37,600 nt of DNA from an uncultured Pseudomonadota bacterium (GCA_903927005.1 CAIYLH010000101.1:1-37600); one strand, 5' to 3'; shown: positions 23,093 through 35,841, counted from the stretch's first letter. Made by a program: numbers and translations. Notes: a model not told the origin generated them from the sequence alone.

Positions 23093-24036
23093 CACGGACC
23101 TAACGGCGTCAGTGCTGCGGCCCACACCAGCGCGATGATCGCCACCACACCCCAGCTGGCACGGTCACGCAAACTGTAGACCAGCGGGTCGTGGTGCATC
23201 TGGCCGCGGGAGGTCTCCAGCCAAATGCGCGCCAGCCAGAACCACACGGCCGGACACACCAGCCACAGCCGCTCGTGGTGCGGATACTTCAGATGCGCCG
23301 GCGTCGAATCGACGAACAGTGCCAGCACCAGCACCGAGACGACGCCGGTCGAGATGCCGAACGCCAGCAACGCAGACAAGTCGCGCCGCGCATAGCCGCG
23401 CCCGGGCAACGAGCGGTCACGATCGCCGCCGAACGCCTCGAGCTCAGCAACTCGCTTCGCCAGCGACAGGCTCATGAACAGGAACGCACCAAAGCTCAAT
23501 AGCCAGGCCGACAACGCAACCTGAATCGCGGCCGCACCCGCTACGAGCCGCAGCGTCCACAGCGCCGCCAGCGCCAGCACATCGACCAGCGCCTGACGTT
23601 TAAGGCGTCGCGTGTAAAGCGTCGTCAACACCACGTACACCAGCATCGTGGCGAAGAACTCGCCGCCGACGAGCCAGGCCAGTGCAAACCCAACCAGCGC
23701 GCACAAGGCGGCGACCGTCAGCGCTGCGCGCTCGCCGATCTCACCCGATGCCAGCGGCCGGTGACGCTTCTGGGCATGCTCGCGGTCGTGCGCAAGGTCG
23801 GCCAGGTCGTTCAACACGTAGGTGGCCGAGGCCAGCAGCGATAGCGACAGAAAGCCCAGACCCAGGGCTGAGAGGGCGCCCGGGCGCGCCCAGGCCTGAG
23901 CGGTCAGGAACGGCACCCCGAGCAGGGCGTTCTTGAGCCAGTGGTGCAGGCGGAGCAGCCGCAGCCAGGGATGGCGGCGGGTGGCCCGCCCCTCCCCGGT
24001 CGGCCTTGCTCCGGCAGATACGGATGGGTCTTGCAT
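23092..24036 (-). CDS. UbiA-family prenyltransferase (DPPR synthase-like)
   Basis: This 314-residue integral membrane protein has the UbiA fold. The first Asp-rich motif is NDLADLAHD (Asn76-Asp84), followed by the KRHRPLASG segment. The start of the core, LRLLRLHHWLKNALLGVPFL, and the late YSLRDRASW resemble decaprenylphosphate phosphoribosyltransferases rather than quinone-biosynthetic UbiA. The ATG at 24036 is chosen because a longer start would run into the mutS promoter region; the two genes are divergent. With the membrane protein downstream it may build a polyprenyl-linked sugar donor. The substrate is uncertain. Confidence 0.8.
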   Translation of the reverse strand: MQDPSVSAGARPTGEGRATRRHPWLRLLRLHHWLKNALLGVPFLTAQAWARPGALSALGLGFLSLSLLASATYVLNDLADLAHDREHAQKRHRPLASGEIGERAALTVAALCALVGFALAWLVGGEFFATMLVYVVLTTLYTRRLKRQALVDVLALAALWTLRLVAGAAAIQVALSAWLLSFGAFLFMSLSLAKRVAELEAFGGDRDRSLPGRGYARRDLSALLAFGISTGVVSVLVLALFVDSTPAHLKYPHHERLWLVCPAVWFWLARIWLETSRGQMHHDPLVYSLRDRASWGVVAIIALVWAAALTPLGP

Positions 24037-24111
24037 GCGGACCAATGTCAGCGCGGGCTTGCGCCTCGTGGATAATGCGCCCTCAGTATTCCACGAAGCC
24101 ACCCGCACCGC

Positions 24112-26706
24112 ATGTCAGAACAGGCCCCGCCCCCCTCACCGACGGCTCCGCACACGCCGATGATGCAGCAGTACCTGGCGCTCAAGGCCGAGTGCCCAAG
24201 CGTGCTGCTGTTTTACCGGATGGGCGACTTCTACGAGTTGTTCTTCGACGACGCGCGCCTAGCCTCGCGTCTGCTGGACATCGCACTGACCAGTCGCGGC
24301 CAGTCAGGCGGCGCGCCGATACCGATGGCCGGGGTGCCGGTGTCCACGCTGGACGGCTACCTGGCACGGTTGGTACGCCTCGGCGAGTCCGTCGCGATCT
24401 GCGAGCAGATCGGCGAACCGGGCAAGGGCAAGGGCCCGGTCGAGCGACGCATCGTGCGCATCGTCACCCCAGGCACGGTCACCGACGACGGCCTGCTGGA
24501 CGCGCGACGCGCGACGCTGCTCGCCGCCATCGCGGAGGCGGGCGAGCGCATCGGACTTGCGTGGCTGGAACTGGCGAGCGGCCGTTTTACGGTGATGGAA
24601 GTCACCGGCCGCGCTGCACTCGACGCGGAGCTGGCGCGCCTTAAGCCGGCGGAACTGCTCGCGGCCGAGGGCAGTGCCGCGGCGGCCCTCGAGCTTGCGA
24701 CAGTGCGCGCCCCGTGGCACTTCGAGCTCGGCGTCGCGACGCGCCTGCTGACGCAGCAATTCGGCGTCAAGGATCTTTCAGGCTACGGCTGCCAGGACCT
24801 GCCGCTGGCGGTCACCGCCGCCGGCGCGCTGCTGCAATACGTCCAGGAAACGCAGCGCGCGGCGCTGCCGCACCTGGCGGGACTTGCCACCGAGCATCGC
24901 GACGACACCGTGCAGATGGACGCCGCGACACGCCGCAACCTCGAGCTCGAGACCAGCCTCGCCGGTCGCGACGACGCCACACTGACAGGTGTTCTGGACC
25001 GCACGGCGACCTCGATGGGCGGGCGGGAACTACGCCGCTGGCTCGGCCGCCCACTGCGCGACCCCGCACCGATCAGGCTGCGCCTGCACGCAGTGCGCGC
25101 ATTGCTCGAAAGCGGCCGCGAAGGCGAACTCGCCGCACTGCTCGGCGGAATCGGCGACCTGGAGCGGATCCTGGCGCGCGTCGCGCTACGCAGCGCCCGG
25201 CCGCGTGACCTGGCGCAGCTGCGCGCATCGCTAGTCGCACTGCCCGCGGTCGGTGCTCTGATCGCCACGCACGATTCACCGCTGCTGGCCGACACACAGC
25301 CGAGCCTCGCCGGACATCCGGCGCTCGCGTGTCTGCTGCAGGACGCGATCGTAGCGAGTCCACCGCATTTCCTGCGCGACGGTGGCGTCATCGCCACCGG
25401 TCACGACGCCGAACTCGACGAGCTCAGGCACATCGCCGCCGACACCGATGCCTACCTGCTGGAACTGGAAGCACGCGAACGCACCCGCACCGGGCTTGCC
25501 AGCCTGAAACTTGCCTACAACCGCGTCTCCGGCTTCTACATCGAGCTCAACCGCCGCGATGCGGAGAACGCACCCGCCGACTACGTGCGCCGCCAGACCG
25601 TCAAGAACGCCGAGCGCTTTCTGACGCCGGAGCTCAAGCAGTTCGAGGACAAGGTCCTCGGCGCACGCGAGCGCAGCCTCGCGCGCGAAAAGGCCCTTTA
25701 CGACGCGCTGCTCGATCGACTGCTAGGGGAACTCCCGCCGCTACAGGCGACGGCGCGGGCGCTCGCGCTCGTCGATGTGATCGGCAACTTTGCGGGCCGG
25801 GCACGCGAGTTGGGCTGGACGGAGCCTGAGTTCGTCGCAGAACCGGCACTGTCGATCGTCGCCGGCCGCCATCCGGTGGTGGAGAGCCTGCTCGCCGGAC
25901 CGTTCGTGCCCAACGACCTCGAGCTCGATGCCCGCCGCCGAATGCTGGTGATCACTGGCCCGAACATGGGTGGCAAATCGACCTACATGCGGCAGACGGC
26001 ACTGATCGTGATCCTCGCCCGCATCGGCAGTTTCGTGCCGGCGGAACGCGCGGTGCTCGGCCCCATGGACCGGATCTACACACGCATCGGGGCCGCCGAC
26101 GACCTCGCTGGCGGCCGCTCGACCTTCATGGTGGAGATGACCGAGACCGCCAACATCCTCAACAATGCGACCGACGCGAGTCTCGTGCTGATGGACGAGA
26201 TCGGCCGCGGCACGAGCACCTTCGACGGCCTGTCACTCGCCTGGGCAGCCGCCGAACACATGGCTCGCCGGGCCCGCTCGTTCACGCTGTTCGCGACACA
26301 CTATTTCGAGCTGACCGCACTGGCCGACAGCGCCGGCCAAGTCGCCAACGCGCACCTCGACGCAACCGAGCACGGCGACTCGCTGGTATTCATGCATGCG
26401 GTGAAGGCAGGACCGGCGAGCAAGAGCTACGGCCTGCAGGTGGCTCGCCTCGCGGGGGTACCGCGCGAGGTGATCGCAGCGGCGCGGCGTTATCTCACCG
26501 AGCTGGAAAAGCGCGGCAGCCAGACCGAGCCGCCCGGGCCTCAGGCTGAACTGTCGTTCGAGGCACCCGCACCTGGCGCGCCCTCAGCCGGCCTCGATGC
26601 GGCCGCAGCAGGAGTGCTGACGGAGCTCGCCGCGCTCAATCCGGACGCGCTAACGCCGCGTGAAGCGCTGGACGCGCTCTATCGACTCAAGGACCTGTCG
26701 CGCTGA
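24112..26706 (+). CDS. mutS: DNA mismatch repair protein MutS
   Basis: MutS (864 residues) recognises mismatches and recruits MutL. The mismatch-recognition motif is GDFYELF with Phe40-Tyr-Glu42. The connector, lever and clamp domains follow. The ATPase domain has Walker A GPNMGGKS at 616-623, then [17 protein letters not shown], Walker [17 protein letters not shown], and the HYFELTALA signature. The C-terminal part ends with a dimerisation-type helix [14 protein letters not shown]. It is divergent from the UbiA-family gene, and its 3' end overlaps the hydrolase gene on the other strand by 20 bases. Confidence 0.98.
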   Translation: MSEQAPPPSPTAPHTPMMQQYLALKAECPSVLLFYRMGDFYELFFDDARLASRLLDIALTSRGQSGGAPIPMAGVPVSTLDGYLARLVRLGESVAICEQIGEPGKGKGPVERRIVRIVTPGTVTDDGLLDARRATLLAAIAEAGERIGLAWLELASGRFTVMEVTGRAALDAELARLKPAELLAAEGSAAAALELATVRAPWHFELGVATRLLTQQFGVKDLSGYGCQDLPLAVTAAGALLQYVQETQRAALPHLAGLATEHRDDTVQMDAATRRNLELETSLAGRDDATLTGVLDRTATSMGGRELRRWLGRPLRDPAPIRLRLHAVRALLESGREGELAALLGGIGDLERILARVALRSARPRDLAQLRASLVALPAVGALIATHDSPLLADTQPSLAGHPALACLLQDAIVASPPHFLRDGGVIATGHDAELDELRHIAADTDAYLLELEARERTRTGLASLKLAYNRVSGFYIELNRRDAENAPADYVRRQTVKNAERFLTPELKQFEDKVLGARERSLAREKALYDALLDRLLGELPPLQATARALALVDVIGNFAGRARELGWTEPEFVAEPALSIVAGRHPVVESLLAGPFVPNDLELDARRRMLVITGPNMGGKSTYMRQTALIVILARIGSFVPAERAVLGPMDRIYTRIGAADDLAGGRSTFMVEMTETANILNNATDASLVLMDEIGRGTSTFDGLSLAWAAAEHMARRARSFTLFATHYFELTALADSAGQVANAHLDATEHGDSLVFMHAVKAGPASKSYGLQVARLAGVPREVIAAARRYLTELEKRGSQTEPPGPQAELSFEAPAPGAPSAGLDAAAAGVLTELAALNPDALTPREALDALYRLKDLSR

Positions 26707-27317
26707 ACGCGCCGTGCTGGAGGAAGCAGGCAGTCGCCTCGACCACCGCCTCCGACAGCAGCAGGCCGACGTGCGAGACCGGCAGCAGCAGCGTATCGGT
26801 CGCGCCGTCCAGACGCGCCTCCTCCACCGCCACCGTGCCGTCGTTAGGCCCGGACAGCGAACCGACCAGCCGGCCCAGTCCCAGCGAGTGGGTGCCGGCG
26901 ATCACCCCTAACGCCGCCGGATGACGCCAGGCGCGCGGGGCAGCAGCCAGCAGCTCCTCACCCGCCATCGGCCCAAACAGCCATGGCGCGCCCGGCAGAC
27001 GCATGAAACCCTGCGCCGCCTGACTGCCGTTCACCGGCGCCCCTAACAGCACGACCCGCCCCACCGGCAGATCCGGGTGGCGCTCCAGCAGCCGCAGCAC
27101 GATGAGCCCACCGAGGCTATGACCGATCAGGTGCACGGGCGCCGGCTGCGCCAACACCTCGGCCCGCAGGGCGTCGAGCACCGTGTCGGCGGCTGCGGAA
27201 AGAGAGTGGTAGTGAAACTGCCGCACGGCGTAGCCGTGCGGCGCGAGGCGATGCCGGAACAGCGTCGCCTCCATGCCGGTCATCCACAGACCGTGCACGA
27301 AGACGACGGACCGGGTT

Positions 27318-27325
<8 letters not shown>
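26687..27325 (-). CDS. Alpha/beta hydrolase (lipase/esterase-like)
   Basis: This protein of about 212 residues is an alpha/beta hydrolase: the N-terminal strand [11 protein letters not shown], nucleophile elbow GHSLGG with Ser70 and the following [11 protein letters not shown] helix, then [11 protein letters not shown]. The acidic residue is probably in GPNDGTV, and His in VSHVGLLLS. The substrate is unknown. The start is a GTG at 27325 within the last codons of aspS (8-nt overlap), so translation is coupled. The 3' end overlaps mutS tail to tail. Confidence 0.83.
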
Positions 27326-29087
<1,762 letters not shown>

Positions 29088-29163
29088 GTAACGCCTCGAA
29101 CCCCATCCGCGGGGAACCGACAATCTTACGGGGCGCCTGTTCCGGGTGGCAAGGCACGGGGGA

Positions 29164-29190
29164 GCAAAGAGCGCCCCCCCGGGGCGCTTT
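29164..29190 (-). terminator. Hairpin between the fmdB-type gene and aspS
   Basis: On the minus strand AGCGCCCC and GGGGCGCT form an 8-bp GC stem around GGG, immediately after the stop codon, followed by a short CTTTG. The T-run is weak, so it may be only a partial terminator or attenuator. Confidence 0.5.
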
Positions 29191-29615
29191 CAGCGGCGGC
29201 GGGCCGGCGCCTTGGCCTTCGTTTTTGCCTTGGGCGCCTTAGCTCCGCCCTGGCGGGTCGTGGCGCGGGGCTTGGCCTCCGCCTTGGGGGCCTTGGCCGC
29301 CTCGGCGGGCTTGGCCGGAGCCGCGGCCGCAGCCGGGGCGTCAGCGGCCGCCTTGGTGGCGCCTGCCGACTTGCTGCTGTCGGCGTCGCTGGGTGGCTTG
29401 TCGTCCCCGGCCAGATTGCGCTTCTTTTCGCCGTCCGACTTGAAGTCGGTCTCGTACCAGCCGCCACCCTTGAGGCGGAACACAGGCGCAGAAATAAGCT
29501 TCTTCAGCCGCAATTTGCCACAGCTCGGGCACTTCTTCAGCGGCGCCTCGCTGATCTTCTGCAGGGCCTCGTGGTGTTCGCCACAGGCCTGACACTCATA
29601 CTCGTAAAACGGCAT
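29190..29615 (-). CDS. FmdB-family zinc ribbon protein with Lys/Ala-rich tail
   Basis: This 141-residue protein has an FmdB-type zinc ribbon at the N-terminus: MPFYEYECQACG with Cys8/Cys11 and KKCPSCGK with Cys29/Cys32, then FRLKGGGWYETDFKSDG, the usual end of this small domain. From about residue 75 the protein is a low-complexity Ala/Lys/Pro tail like a histone H1 terminus, ending KTKAKAPARRR. The family is widespread and found upstream of aspS in many proteobacteria; its function is uncertain, perhaps in regulation or nucleic-acid binding. The long basic tail is variable in the family. Confidence 0.9.
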   Translation of the reverse strand: MPFYEYECQACGEHHEALQKISEAPLKKCPSCGKLRLKKLISAPVFRLKGGGWYETDFKSDGEKKRNLAGDDKPPSDADSSKSAGATKAAADAPAAAAAPAKPAEAAKAPKAEAKPRATTRQGGAKAPKAKTKAKAPARRR

Positions 29616-29712
29616 TCGAAGCCTCCGGAAGCGGTCTGCGGCACGCCTTGGCTAGGCGCGCCACCGCCCGGCTGCAAGGACCGGACGGCGGCGGATCATA
29701 GCAGCGGCCGGG

Positions 29713-32304
29713 TCAGGCAGCCGCCCCGCGCTGTCGCTCGAAGGCCAGCGCCCCGGCCGTGGTCGACACCCGGATGGTGTCGCCGGCGACGTATTCGCCC
29801 CGCAGCAGTCGCTGCGCCAGCGGATTCTCCAGCTCAGACTGGATCGCCCGCTTGAGAGGCCGGGCGCCATAGACCGGGTCGAAGCCCGCCTCGCCGAGCC
29901 GATCCAACGCCGTGTCGTCCAGCTCAAGCCCGATCTCGCGCTCGCCCAGGCGCTTGCGCAGCTGGCCGACCTGGATGTCGACGATGCGGCGGATCTCGCC
30001 ACGGCCGAGGGTGTGGAACACGACGATCTCGTCGATGCGATTCACGAACTCCGGCCTGAAGTGACCGCCGACGATCTCCAGCACGGCCGCCTTCATCCGC
30101 TCGTAGTGTCGCTCGCCCGCCATTTCCTGAATCACCTGCGAGCCCAGGTTCGAGGTCATGATGATCACGGTGTTGCGGAAGTCGACCGTGCGGCCCTGAC
30201 CGTCGGTGAGCCGACCGTCGTCGAGCACCTGCAGCAGCACGTTGAATACGTCCGGATGGGCCTTCTCGACCTCGTCGAGCAGGATCACCGAATAGGGCCT
30301 GCGCCTGACGGCCTCCGTCAGGTGACCGCCCTCCTCGTAGCCGACGTAGCCAGGCGGTGCGCCGATCATGCGGGCCACGGAGTGCTTCTCCATGAACTCG
30401 CTCATGTCGATCCGCACGATGGCCTCTTCGGTGTCGAACAGGAACTCCGCCAGGGCCTTGGACAGCTCGGTCTTGCCGACGCCGGTGGGACCGAGAAACA
30501 GGAACGAACCGTTCGGCCGGTTGGGATCCGACAGGCCGGCGCGGGAGCGGCGGATCGCGTTGGCAACCGCCTTGACCGCCTCGTCCTGTCCGATCACACG
30601 CCGCGCCAGGACTTCCTCCATGCGCAGCAGCTTGTCCTTCTCGCCCTCGAGCATCTTTGCGACCGGGATGCCGGTCCACTTCGAGACGACCTCGGCAATC
30701 TCCTCTTCGGTAACCTTGTTGCGCACCAGCGTCTGCACCTGCGAATCGGCCGCTTGCGCGTCCGCCAGGCGTTTTTCGAGCGCCGGGATCTTGCCGTACT
30801 GGATCTCCGACATGCGCGCCAGATCCCCCGCGCGGCGGGCAGTGTCGAAGTCGAGCCGCACCACCTCAAGCAGCGCCTTGATCTCCGCCTCACCCTGTGA
30901 GGCCGCCTTCTCGCGCTTCCAGATCTCGTCGAGGTCGGCGTACTCGCGCTCGAGTCCGGCCAGGGCTTCCTTCAGCTGCTCGAGGCGCTTCTTGGAAGCG
31001 TCGTCCTTCTCCTTGCGCAACGCCTCGCGCTCCATCTTCAGCTGCACGATGCGCCGGTCCAAACGGTCCATTTCCTCGGGCTTGGAGTCGATCTCCATGC
31101 GGATGCGCGAGGCGGCCTCGTCGATCAGGTCGATGGCCTTGTCCGGCAACTGCCGGTCGGCGATGTAGCGATGCGATAAAACGGCCGCCGCAACGATCGC
31201 GGGGTCGGTGATCTGCACCTTGTGGTGAACCGCGTAGCGCTCTTTAAGGCCACGCAGGATCGCGATCGTGTCCTCGACCGACGGCTCCGCCACCAGCACC
31301 TTCTGGAACCGGCGCTCCAGTGCCGCGTCCTTCTCGATGTACTTGCGGTATTCATCCAACGTCGTCGCACCGACGCAGTGCAGCTCGCCGCGCGCGAGCG
31401 CCGGCTTGAGCATGTTGCCGGCATCCATGGAGCCCTCAGCCTTGCCGGCGCCGACCATCGTGTGCAGCTCGTCGACGAACAGGATGATCTGGCCTTCCTG
31501 CTTGGCGAGATCCTTGAGGACGCCCTTCAGGCGCTCCTCGAACTCGCCGCGGAACTTCGCACCGGCAATCAACGCGCCCATGTCGAGCGCGAGGATCCGC
31601 TTGTTCTTGAGTCCCTCAGGCACCTCGCCATTGACGATGCGCTGCGCCAGACCCTCGACGATCGCGGTCTTGCCGACGCCGGGCTCACCGATCAGCACGG
31701 GGTTGTTCTTGGTACGCCGCTGCAGCACCTGCACCGTGCGACGAATCTCGTCGTCGCGGCCGATCACCGGATCGAGCTTGCCGGCGCGGGCCCGCTCGGT
31801 GAGGTCGATCGTGTATTTGTCGAGTGCGCCGCGCGCCTCCTCGGCGTTCGCGTCGTTGACCTTTTGGCCGCCACGCACTTCGTCGATGGCCTTCTCGAGG
31901 GAGGCGCGCTGGCCGCCGGCCTCGCGCAAAAGCTTCCCCAGCTCCCCCTTGTCCTCGACCGCCGCCAGCAGGAACAGCTCCGATGAAATGAACTGGTCGC
32001 CGCGCTGCTGTGCCAGCTTGTCGGTGACATTGAGCAGCCGCGTCAGGTCGTTCGACAGGTGCACCTCGCCGGGGGTGCCATCGACCCGCGGCAGGCGCTC
32101 CAGCGCCTGCCCCAGCCGCGAGCGCATCTGGTTGAGGTTGACGCCCGCCTTGTCGAGCAGCGGCCTACAGGTGCCGCCCTGCTGCTCCAGCAGGGCCTGC
32201 GCCAGATGGACCGGCTCGATGAACTGGTGATCGCGGCCCAGCGCCAGCGACTGCGCGTCGGCGAGGGCGAGCTGGAAGGTGGAGGTCAGTTTGTCCTGCC
32301 GCAT
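29713..32304 (-). CDS. clpB: ATP-dependent disaggregase ClpB
   Basis: This 863-residue hexameric Hsp104/ClpB chaperone resolubilises aggregates with DnaK. It has the Clp N-domain (about 1-145), AAA1 with Walker A GEPGVGKT (about 205-212) and Walker B ILFVDELH, the long coiled-coil middle domain (about 400-530, [20 protein letters not shown] and onward), AAA2 with GPTGVGKT and [12 protein letters not shown], and the C-terminal D2 small domain. Both ATPases look intact, and the pore loop [12 protein letters not shown] and the second-ring loop GYVGYEEGG are present. ATG at 32304 has GGGAG upstream. Expression is probably heat-induced (see promoter). Confidence 0.98.
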   Translation of the reverse strand: MRQDKLTSTFQLALADAQSLALGRDHQFIEPVHLAQALLEQQGGTCRPLLDKAGVNLNQMRSRLGQALERLPRVDGTPGEVHLSNDLTRLLNVTDKLAQQRGDQFISSELFLLAAVEDKGELGKLLREAGGQRASLEKAIDEVRGGQKVNDANAEEARGALDKYTIDLTERARAGKLDPVIGRDDEIRRTVQVLQRRTKNNPVLIGEPGVGKTAIVEGLAQRIVNGEVPEGLKNKRILALDMGALIAGAKFRGEFEERLKGVLKDLAKQEGQIILFVDELHTMVGAGKAEGSMDAGNMLKPALARGELHCVGATTLDEYRKYIEKDAALERRFQKVLVAEPSVEDTIAILRGLKERYAVHHKVQITDPAIVAAAVLSHRYIADRQLPDKAIDLIDEAASRIRMEIDSKPEEMDRLDRRIVQLKMEREALRKEKDDASKKRLEQLKEALAGLEREYADLDEIWKREKAASQGEAEIKALLEVVRLDFDTARRAGDLARMSEIQYGKIPALEKRLADAQAADSQVQTLVRNKVTEEEIAEVVSKWTGIPVAKMLEGEKDKLLRMEEVLARRVIGQDEAVKAVANAIRRSRAGLSDPNRPNGSFLFLGPTGVGKTELSKALAEFLFDTEEAIVRIDMSEFMEKHSVARMIGAPPGYVGYEEGGHLTEAVRRRPYSVILLDEVEKAHPDVFNVLLQVLDDGRLTDGQGRTVDFRNTVIIMTSNLGSQVIQEMAGERHYERMKAAVLEIVGGHFRPEFVNRIDEIVVFHTLGRGEIRRIVDIQVGQLRKRLGEREIGLELDDTALDRLGEAGFDPVYGARPLKRAIQSELENPLAQRLLRGEYVAGDTIRVSTTAGALAFERQRGAAA

Positions 32305-32336
32305 GCGCCGGCTCCCTATAGTTCGGATAACTCAGG

Positions 32337-32364
32337 AGGTGGGGCCCGCGGCGCTGATTTCAAC
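32337..32364 (-). promoter_or_regulatory. Sigma-32-type heat-shock promoter of clpB
   Basis: On the minus strand GTTGAAA (32364-32358), 13 bases, then CCCCACCT (32344-32337) match the sigma-32 consensus CTTGAAA/CCCCATNT with one mismatch in each element. This places the start of transcription about 26 bases before the clpB ATG. Confidence 0.75.
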
Positions 32365-32368
32365 CGCG

Positions 32369-33190
32369 CTACGGTAAGCCAGTGGGAGGGCCGACCCCTT
32401 CGTGGTGCTGGGTCAGCCAAATCACGGCCAGCCCGGCGAGGATCAGGACCAACTGCTCGAGCGAGCGCTTGAGGTCGATGTGACGGTGCAGCCCGGGGAT
32501 CAGGTCGGCCACCGCAACGTACAGCAACGAGGCGCCAGCGAAGGCCAGCGCGTACGGCAGCGCATGCAGCGCGCTGCTCATCGAGTAGAAGGCAATGACG
32601 CCACCGATGACCGCCGAGACGCTGATCAGCAGGTTCAACAGCAGGGCGCGCAGGCGGCCCATTCCGCTGTGCAGCAAGATGGCGATATCGCCGATTTCCT
32701 GGGGCAGCTCGTGGGCAAAGACCGCCAGCGCCGTCGCCACACCCAGGCCCGGCCGGGTCATGTAGGCGGCCGCGATCACCACCCCGTCGAGCACGTTGTG
32801 GGCCGCATCACCCCACAGAATCATCGGTCCGAGCGCGTGTGTTCGATGCCGCTCATCCGGCGCGTGCGCCTCGCAGGGATCGTCGTGGCAATGCCGCCAC
32901 AGGACCAGTTTCTCGAGCACGAAGAACAGCAACAGCCCAGCCAGCACGGCGAGCCCGATCGAATGCACCTGCTCGATCCCCGCGCCTTCGATCGCCGAGG
33001 GGATCAGGCCGATCAGCGCCGCCCCCAAGAGCGCGCCGGTCGCGAAACTGACCAGGTGCGGCACCATGGCACGGCGCAGCGTTTCCGGCAGCGAAACAAA
33101 CAGCGAGGCGACCGCCGCCGAAGCGAGACCCACGCTCGCCGTCAGACCGATGATCGCGAGCAAAGAGGCAGTGTCGTGAGGCGTGTCCAT
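32369..33190 (-). CDS. ZIP family metal transporter
   Basis: This 273-residue inner-membrane protein has about eight transmembrane segments and the ZIP metal motifs: WGDAAHNVLDGVVIA in TM4 and FAHELPQEIGD in TM5. A cytoplasmic His/Asp-rich loop (RHCHDDPCEAHAPDERH, about 104-122) precedes TM4. It takes up or moves divalent metals, most likely zinc; specificity cannot be read. ATG at 33190 gives the natural start before the first helix. It lies between pgeF and clpB on the same strand. Confidence 0.9.
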   Translation of the reverse strand: MDTPHDTASLLAIIGLTASVGLASAAVASLFVSLPETLRRAMVPHLVSFATGALLGAALIGLIPSAIEGAGIEQVHSIGLAVLAGLLLFFVLEKLVLWRHCHDDPCEAHAPDERHRTHALGPMILWGDAAHNVLDGVVIAAAYMTRPGLGVATALAVFAHELPQEIGDIAILLHSGMGRLRALLLNLLISVSAVIGGVIAFYSMSSALHALPYALAFAGASLLYVAVADLIPGLHRHIDLKRSLEQLVLILAGLAVIWLTQHHEGVGPPTGLP

Positions 33191-33216
33191 GGCGGCGCGA
33201 GTGTACCAGCGCAGCT

Positions 33217-33963
33217 TTAAGACTGGCGCCAGACGAGGGTCGCCTGGCGGCCGCTGGCGGGATCCCGGCGGTGGGAGTAGAACCGGGCCGGGTCTGCATG
33301 CGTGCACAGCGCCGCGTCGGCGATGCTGACCAGTCCGGCCCGCTCCAGCCTCGCCCGGGCAAGCCCCGCAAGGTCGGCCTGCCAGCGACCGCGGGAATTC
33401 GCCACGAAGCGGGTCGCGTCCCCCGGCGCTGCCGCGACGAACGCGGCGCGCACCTCCTCACCGACCTCGAAGGCCGGCATGCCGATCGCGGGCCCGAGCC
33501 AGGCGACAAGTTCTGCCGCCGGCACGCCCAGCGCCGCAACCGTGCGCTCCAGCACCCCTGCGACCAAGCCGCGCCAACCAGCGTGCGCAACCCCGATCCG
33601 CCGCCCGTCACGGCTGGCGAACACGACCGGCAGGCAGTCCGCGGTCAGCACGGCGAGCACCCGACCGGGTTCGAACGCGACCGCGGCGTCGGCGCGCGGC
33701 ACGTCGCGGCGGCCGTCGTGCACGACGACGTCTGTGCCATGCACCTGCTCCAGCCACAGCGGCTCTGCCGGCAGCGCCAGCGCGGTGCGCAGCTGGGCGC
33801 GGTTCGCGGCAACCGCCGTGGGCGCGTCGCCGACGTGGGCAGCGAGATTGAATGCCGCGCGGGAACCTTCACTGACCCCGCCGTGGCGAGTCGTGGTGCC
33901 CGCCTGCACGCCCGGCGGGGCGGCGAAACCGGCAGGCAGCCAGCCGATCGCAGCCGGCGCCAT
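33217..33963 (-). CDS. pgeF: Peptidoglycan editing factor PgeF (YfiH, multicopper-like laccase-fold family)
   Basis: This 248-residue member of the YfiH/DUF152 family has zinc-binding His, Cys, His in the motifs QVHGTDV, TADCLPV and AHAGWRG, with a C-terminal FYSHRRD. In E. coli the protein removes wrongly incorporated L-Ser from peptidoglycan precursors; homologues also act as purine nucleoside phosphorylases/adenosine deaminases. ATG at 33963 overlaps the rluD stop by one base (TGATG), the conserved rluD-pgeF pairing that also precedes clpB in enterics, here with a zip gene between. Confidence 0.93.
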   Translation of the reverse strand: MAPAAIGWLPAGFAAPPGVQAGTTTRHGGVSEGSRAAFNLAAHVGDAPTAVAANRAQLRTALALPAEPLWLEQVHGTDVVVHDGRRDVPRADAAVAFEPGRVLAVLTADCLPVVFASRDGRRIGVAHAGWRGLVAGVLERTVAALGVPAAELVAWLGPAIGMPAFEVGEEVRAAFVAAAPGDATRFVANSRGRWQADLAGLARARLERAGLVSIADAALCTHADPARFYSHRRDPASGRQATLVWRQS

Positions 33964-34934
33964 CAGCGTAAGCGGGGGTCGACCACCACCGCGCGGGCGT
34001 CCTCGCGCAGCGCGGCGAGCAATTCGACCAGATCAGCGGGCAACGGCGCGCGGAACTCGACCTGCTCGCCGCTCTCGGGATGGACGAACGACAGCCGGGC
34101 CGCATGCAGCGCCTGGCGCCTGAACGCCTGCAGTACGCCGACCAGGCGCGGCGTCGCGGCCTTCGGCAGCACCAACCGCCGCCCGTACAGCGGATCGCCG
34201 ACCAGCGGGTAGCCCGCGTGGGTCATGTGGACGCGTATCTGGTGGGTACGGCCGCTCTCCAGCCGGACGCGGATGTGGGTCTGGGCGCGGTAGCGCTCGA
34301 CCACCCGGTAATGGCTGACCGCCGCCCGACCGCTCTGCCGGACCGACATCTTCAGCCGCTCGACCGGATGACGGTCGATCGGGGCGTCGACCGTACCGCC
34401 CGCGGTCAGCACGCCGATGACGACCGCTTCGTACTCGCGCTCGACCTCGTGGCCGGCCAGGGCGCGGCTCAGGCGCAGGTGGACCGCAGCGTTGCGGGCA
34501 ACCACCAGCAAGCCGCTGGTGTCCTTGTCCAGCCGATGGACAATGCCCGCCCGCGGCAGCTCGACCAGTGCCGGGTCCAGCGCCAACAGGGCGTTCTGCA
34601 ATGTCGACCGGGGGTTGCCAGCACCGGGGTGGACGACCAGCCCGGCCGGCTTGTTGATCACGAAGATCGACGGATCCTGGTGGACGATGTCGAGTGCGAT
34701 CGACTCCGGCGCCACCGGAACCTGGGCCTCGACCAGCGGGGTGACGTGCACGACCTCGCCGCCACGGACCACGTCACGGGGCTTGGCGCCGGCGCCGTCC
34801 ACGAGAACGCGTCCCGCCTCGATCCACGCCTTCAGGCGGGTTCTGGAGAAATCGGGGAACATAACGGCCAGTGCTTGGTCCAAACGCTGGCCACGTTGCG
34901 CATCTGGAATGCGCTGCTCGAGAATTCCGGTCAT
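33963..34934 (-). CDS. rluD: 23S rRNA pseudouridine synthase RluD
   Basis: This 323-residue RluA-family enzyme has an N-terminal S4 RNA-binding domain (about 14-75, RLDQALAVMFPDFSRTRL then GRVLVDG) and a catalytic domain with HRLDKDTSG (catalytic Asp136). Later RTHQIRVHMTHAGYPLVGD is diagnostic. RluD makes pseudouridines in helix 69 of 23S rRNA. It is divergent from bamD, as in E. coli and relatives, which supports RluD over RluA/RluC. Confidence 0.94.
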   Translation of the reverse strand: MTGILEQRIPDAQRGQRLDQALAVMFPDFSRTRLKAWIEAGRVLVDGAGAKPRDVVRGGEVVHVTPLVEAQVPVAPESIALDIVHQDPSIFVINKPAGLVVHPGAGNPRSTLQNALLALDPALVELPRAGIVHRLDKDTSGLLVVARNAAVHLRLSRALAGHEVEREYEAVVIGVLTAGGTVDAPIDRHPVERLKMSVRQSGRAAVSHYRVVERYRAQTHIRVRLESGRTHQIRVHMTHAGYPLVGDPLYGRRLVLPKAATPRLVGVLQAFRRQALHAARLSFVHPESGEQVEFRAPLPADLVELLAALREDARAVVVDPRLR

Positions 34935-35004
34935 CCGAACAACATACGCTATACTCCCGCGCCTTGCATTTCCCGGTGGTTACCGAGTGCCCCTCCTGAA
35001 CTCC

Positions 35005-35841
35005 ATGTTCCGTACCCCGACCGCCCCGCGCGGCACCCATGGGTCCGTCGCGCGCCTCGCGCTACTGGGACTGCTCACCGTCGCCCTGCTGCTGGGCGGC
35101 TGCCGCTCGTGGCGCCACAAGGAAGACGTTCTCGGCAGCCCCGAGGCGATGTACCGTCAGGCCACGAAGTTCGCCGACGAGGGCAGCTATCAGGGGGCCA
35201 TCAAGATGTACGAGGGCCTGAACGCACGCTTTCCGTTCAGCGACCCGGCCCGACAGAGCCGGCTGGACCTCGTCTACGCCTACTACCGGCAGCACGAGAA
35301 AGAATCGGCGATCGACGCGGCCGACACGTTCATTCGCGAGAACCCGACCCACCCGCGCATCGACTACGCCTACTACATGAAGGGCCTGGTCTACTTCGAG
35401 CGCGACCCTAACTTCCTCGAGCGCTGGTTCAAGGTCGACATCTCCGCACGCCCGCCCACCGACCAGCGCAAGTCCTTCGACGCTTTCGTGCGGGTTGTGC
35501 AGCAGTATCCCTCCAGCGCCTATGCCGCCGATGCGCGCCAGCGCATGGTCTACCTGCGCAATCGCCTCGCGGATTACGAGATCCACGTCGCCGAGTACTA
35601 CGTGCGCCGCGGCGCATGGGTCGCCGCTCTCGCCCGCGCGCGCAATGTCATCGAAACCTACGACGGCGCGCCGCGCATGCGTGATGCGCTGGAGATCTCG
35701 CTGCAGTGCTACCAGAAGCTGGGCCTGACCGAGCTTGCCAACGACACCGCCAAGGTGCTCGCCACCAACTTCCCCGAGCCGCGCAACGGCGGCGGCTACG
35801 GCTCGAACAAGAAACACTGGTGGAGCTTCAGGCACGGCTAA
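35005..35841 (+). CDS. bamD: Outer membrane assembly lipoprotein BamD
   Basis: This 278-residue lipoprotein of the BAM complex helps insert beta-barrel proteins into the outer membrane. A signal sequence with LLTVALLLGGC gives the lipobox Cys33. TPR-type repeats follow: MYRQATKFADEGSYQGAIKM, then DPARQSRLDLVYAYYRQHE, HPRIDYAYYMKGLVYFERD and further. The ATG at 35005 is preferred; an in-frame GTG at 34987 adds six residues. It is divergent from rluD across a short gap with a TATACT -10 box. Confidence 0.94.
   Translation: MFRTPTAPRGTHGSVARLALLGLLTVALLLGGCRSWRHKEDVLGSPEAMYRQATKFADEGSYQGAIKMYEGLNARFPFSDPARQSRLDLVYAYYRQHEKESAIDAADTFIRENPTHPRIDYAYYMKGLVYFERDPNFLERWFKVDISARPPTDQRKSFDAFVRVVQQYPSSAYAADARQRMVYLRNRLADYEIHVAEYYVRRGAWVAALARARNVIETYDGAPRMRDALEISLQCYQKLGLTELANDTAKVLATNFPEPRNGGGYGSNKKHWWSFRHG

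Noticed and set aside
26687..26706. mutS/hydrolase 3' overlap as a frameshift
   Set aside because: Both proteins have normal ends; tail-to-tail overlaps of this size are common in compact genomes.
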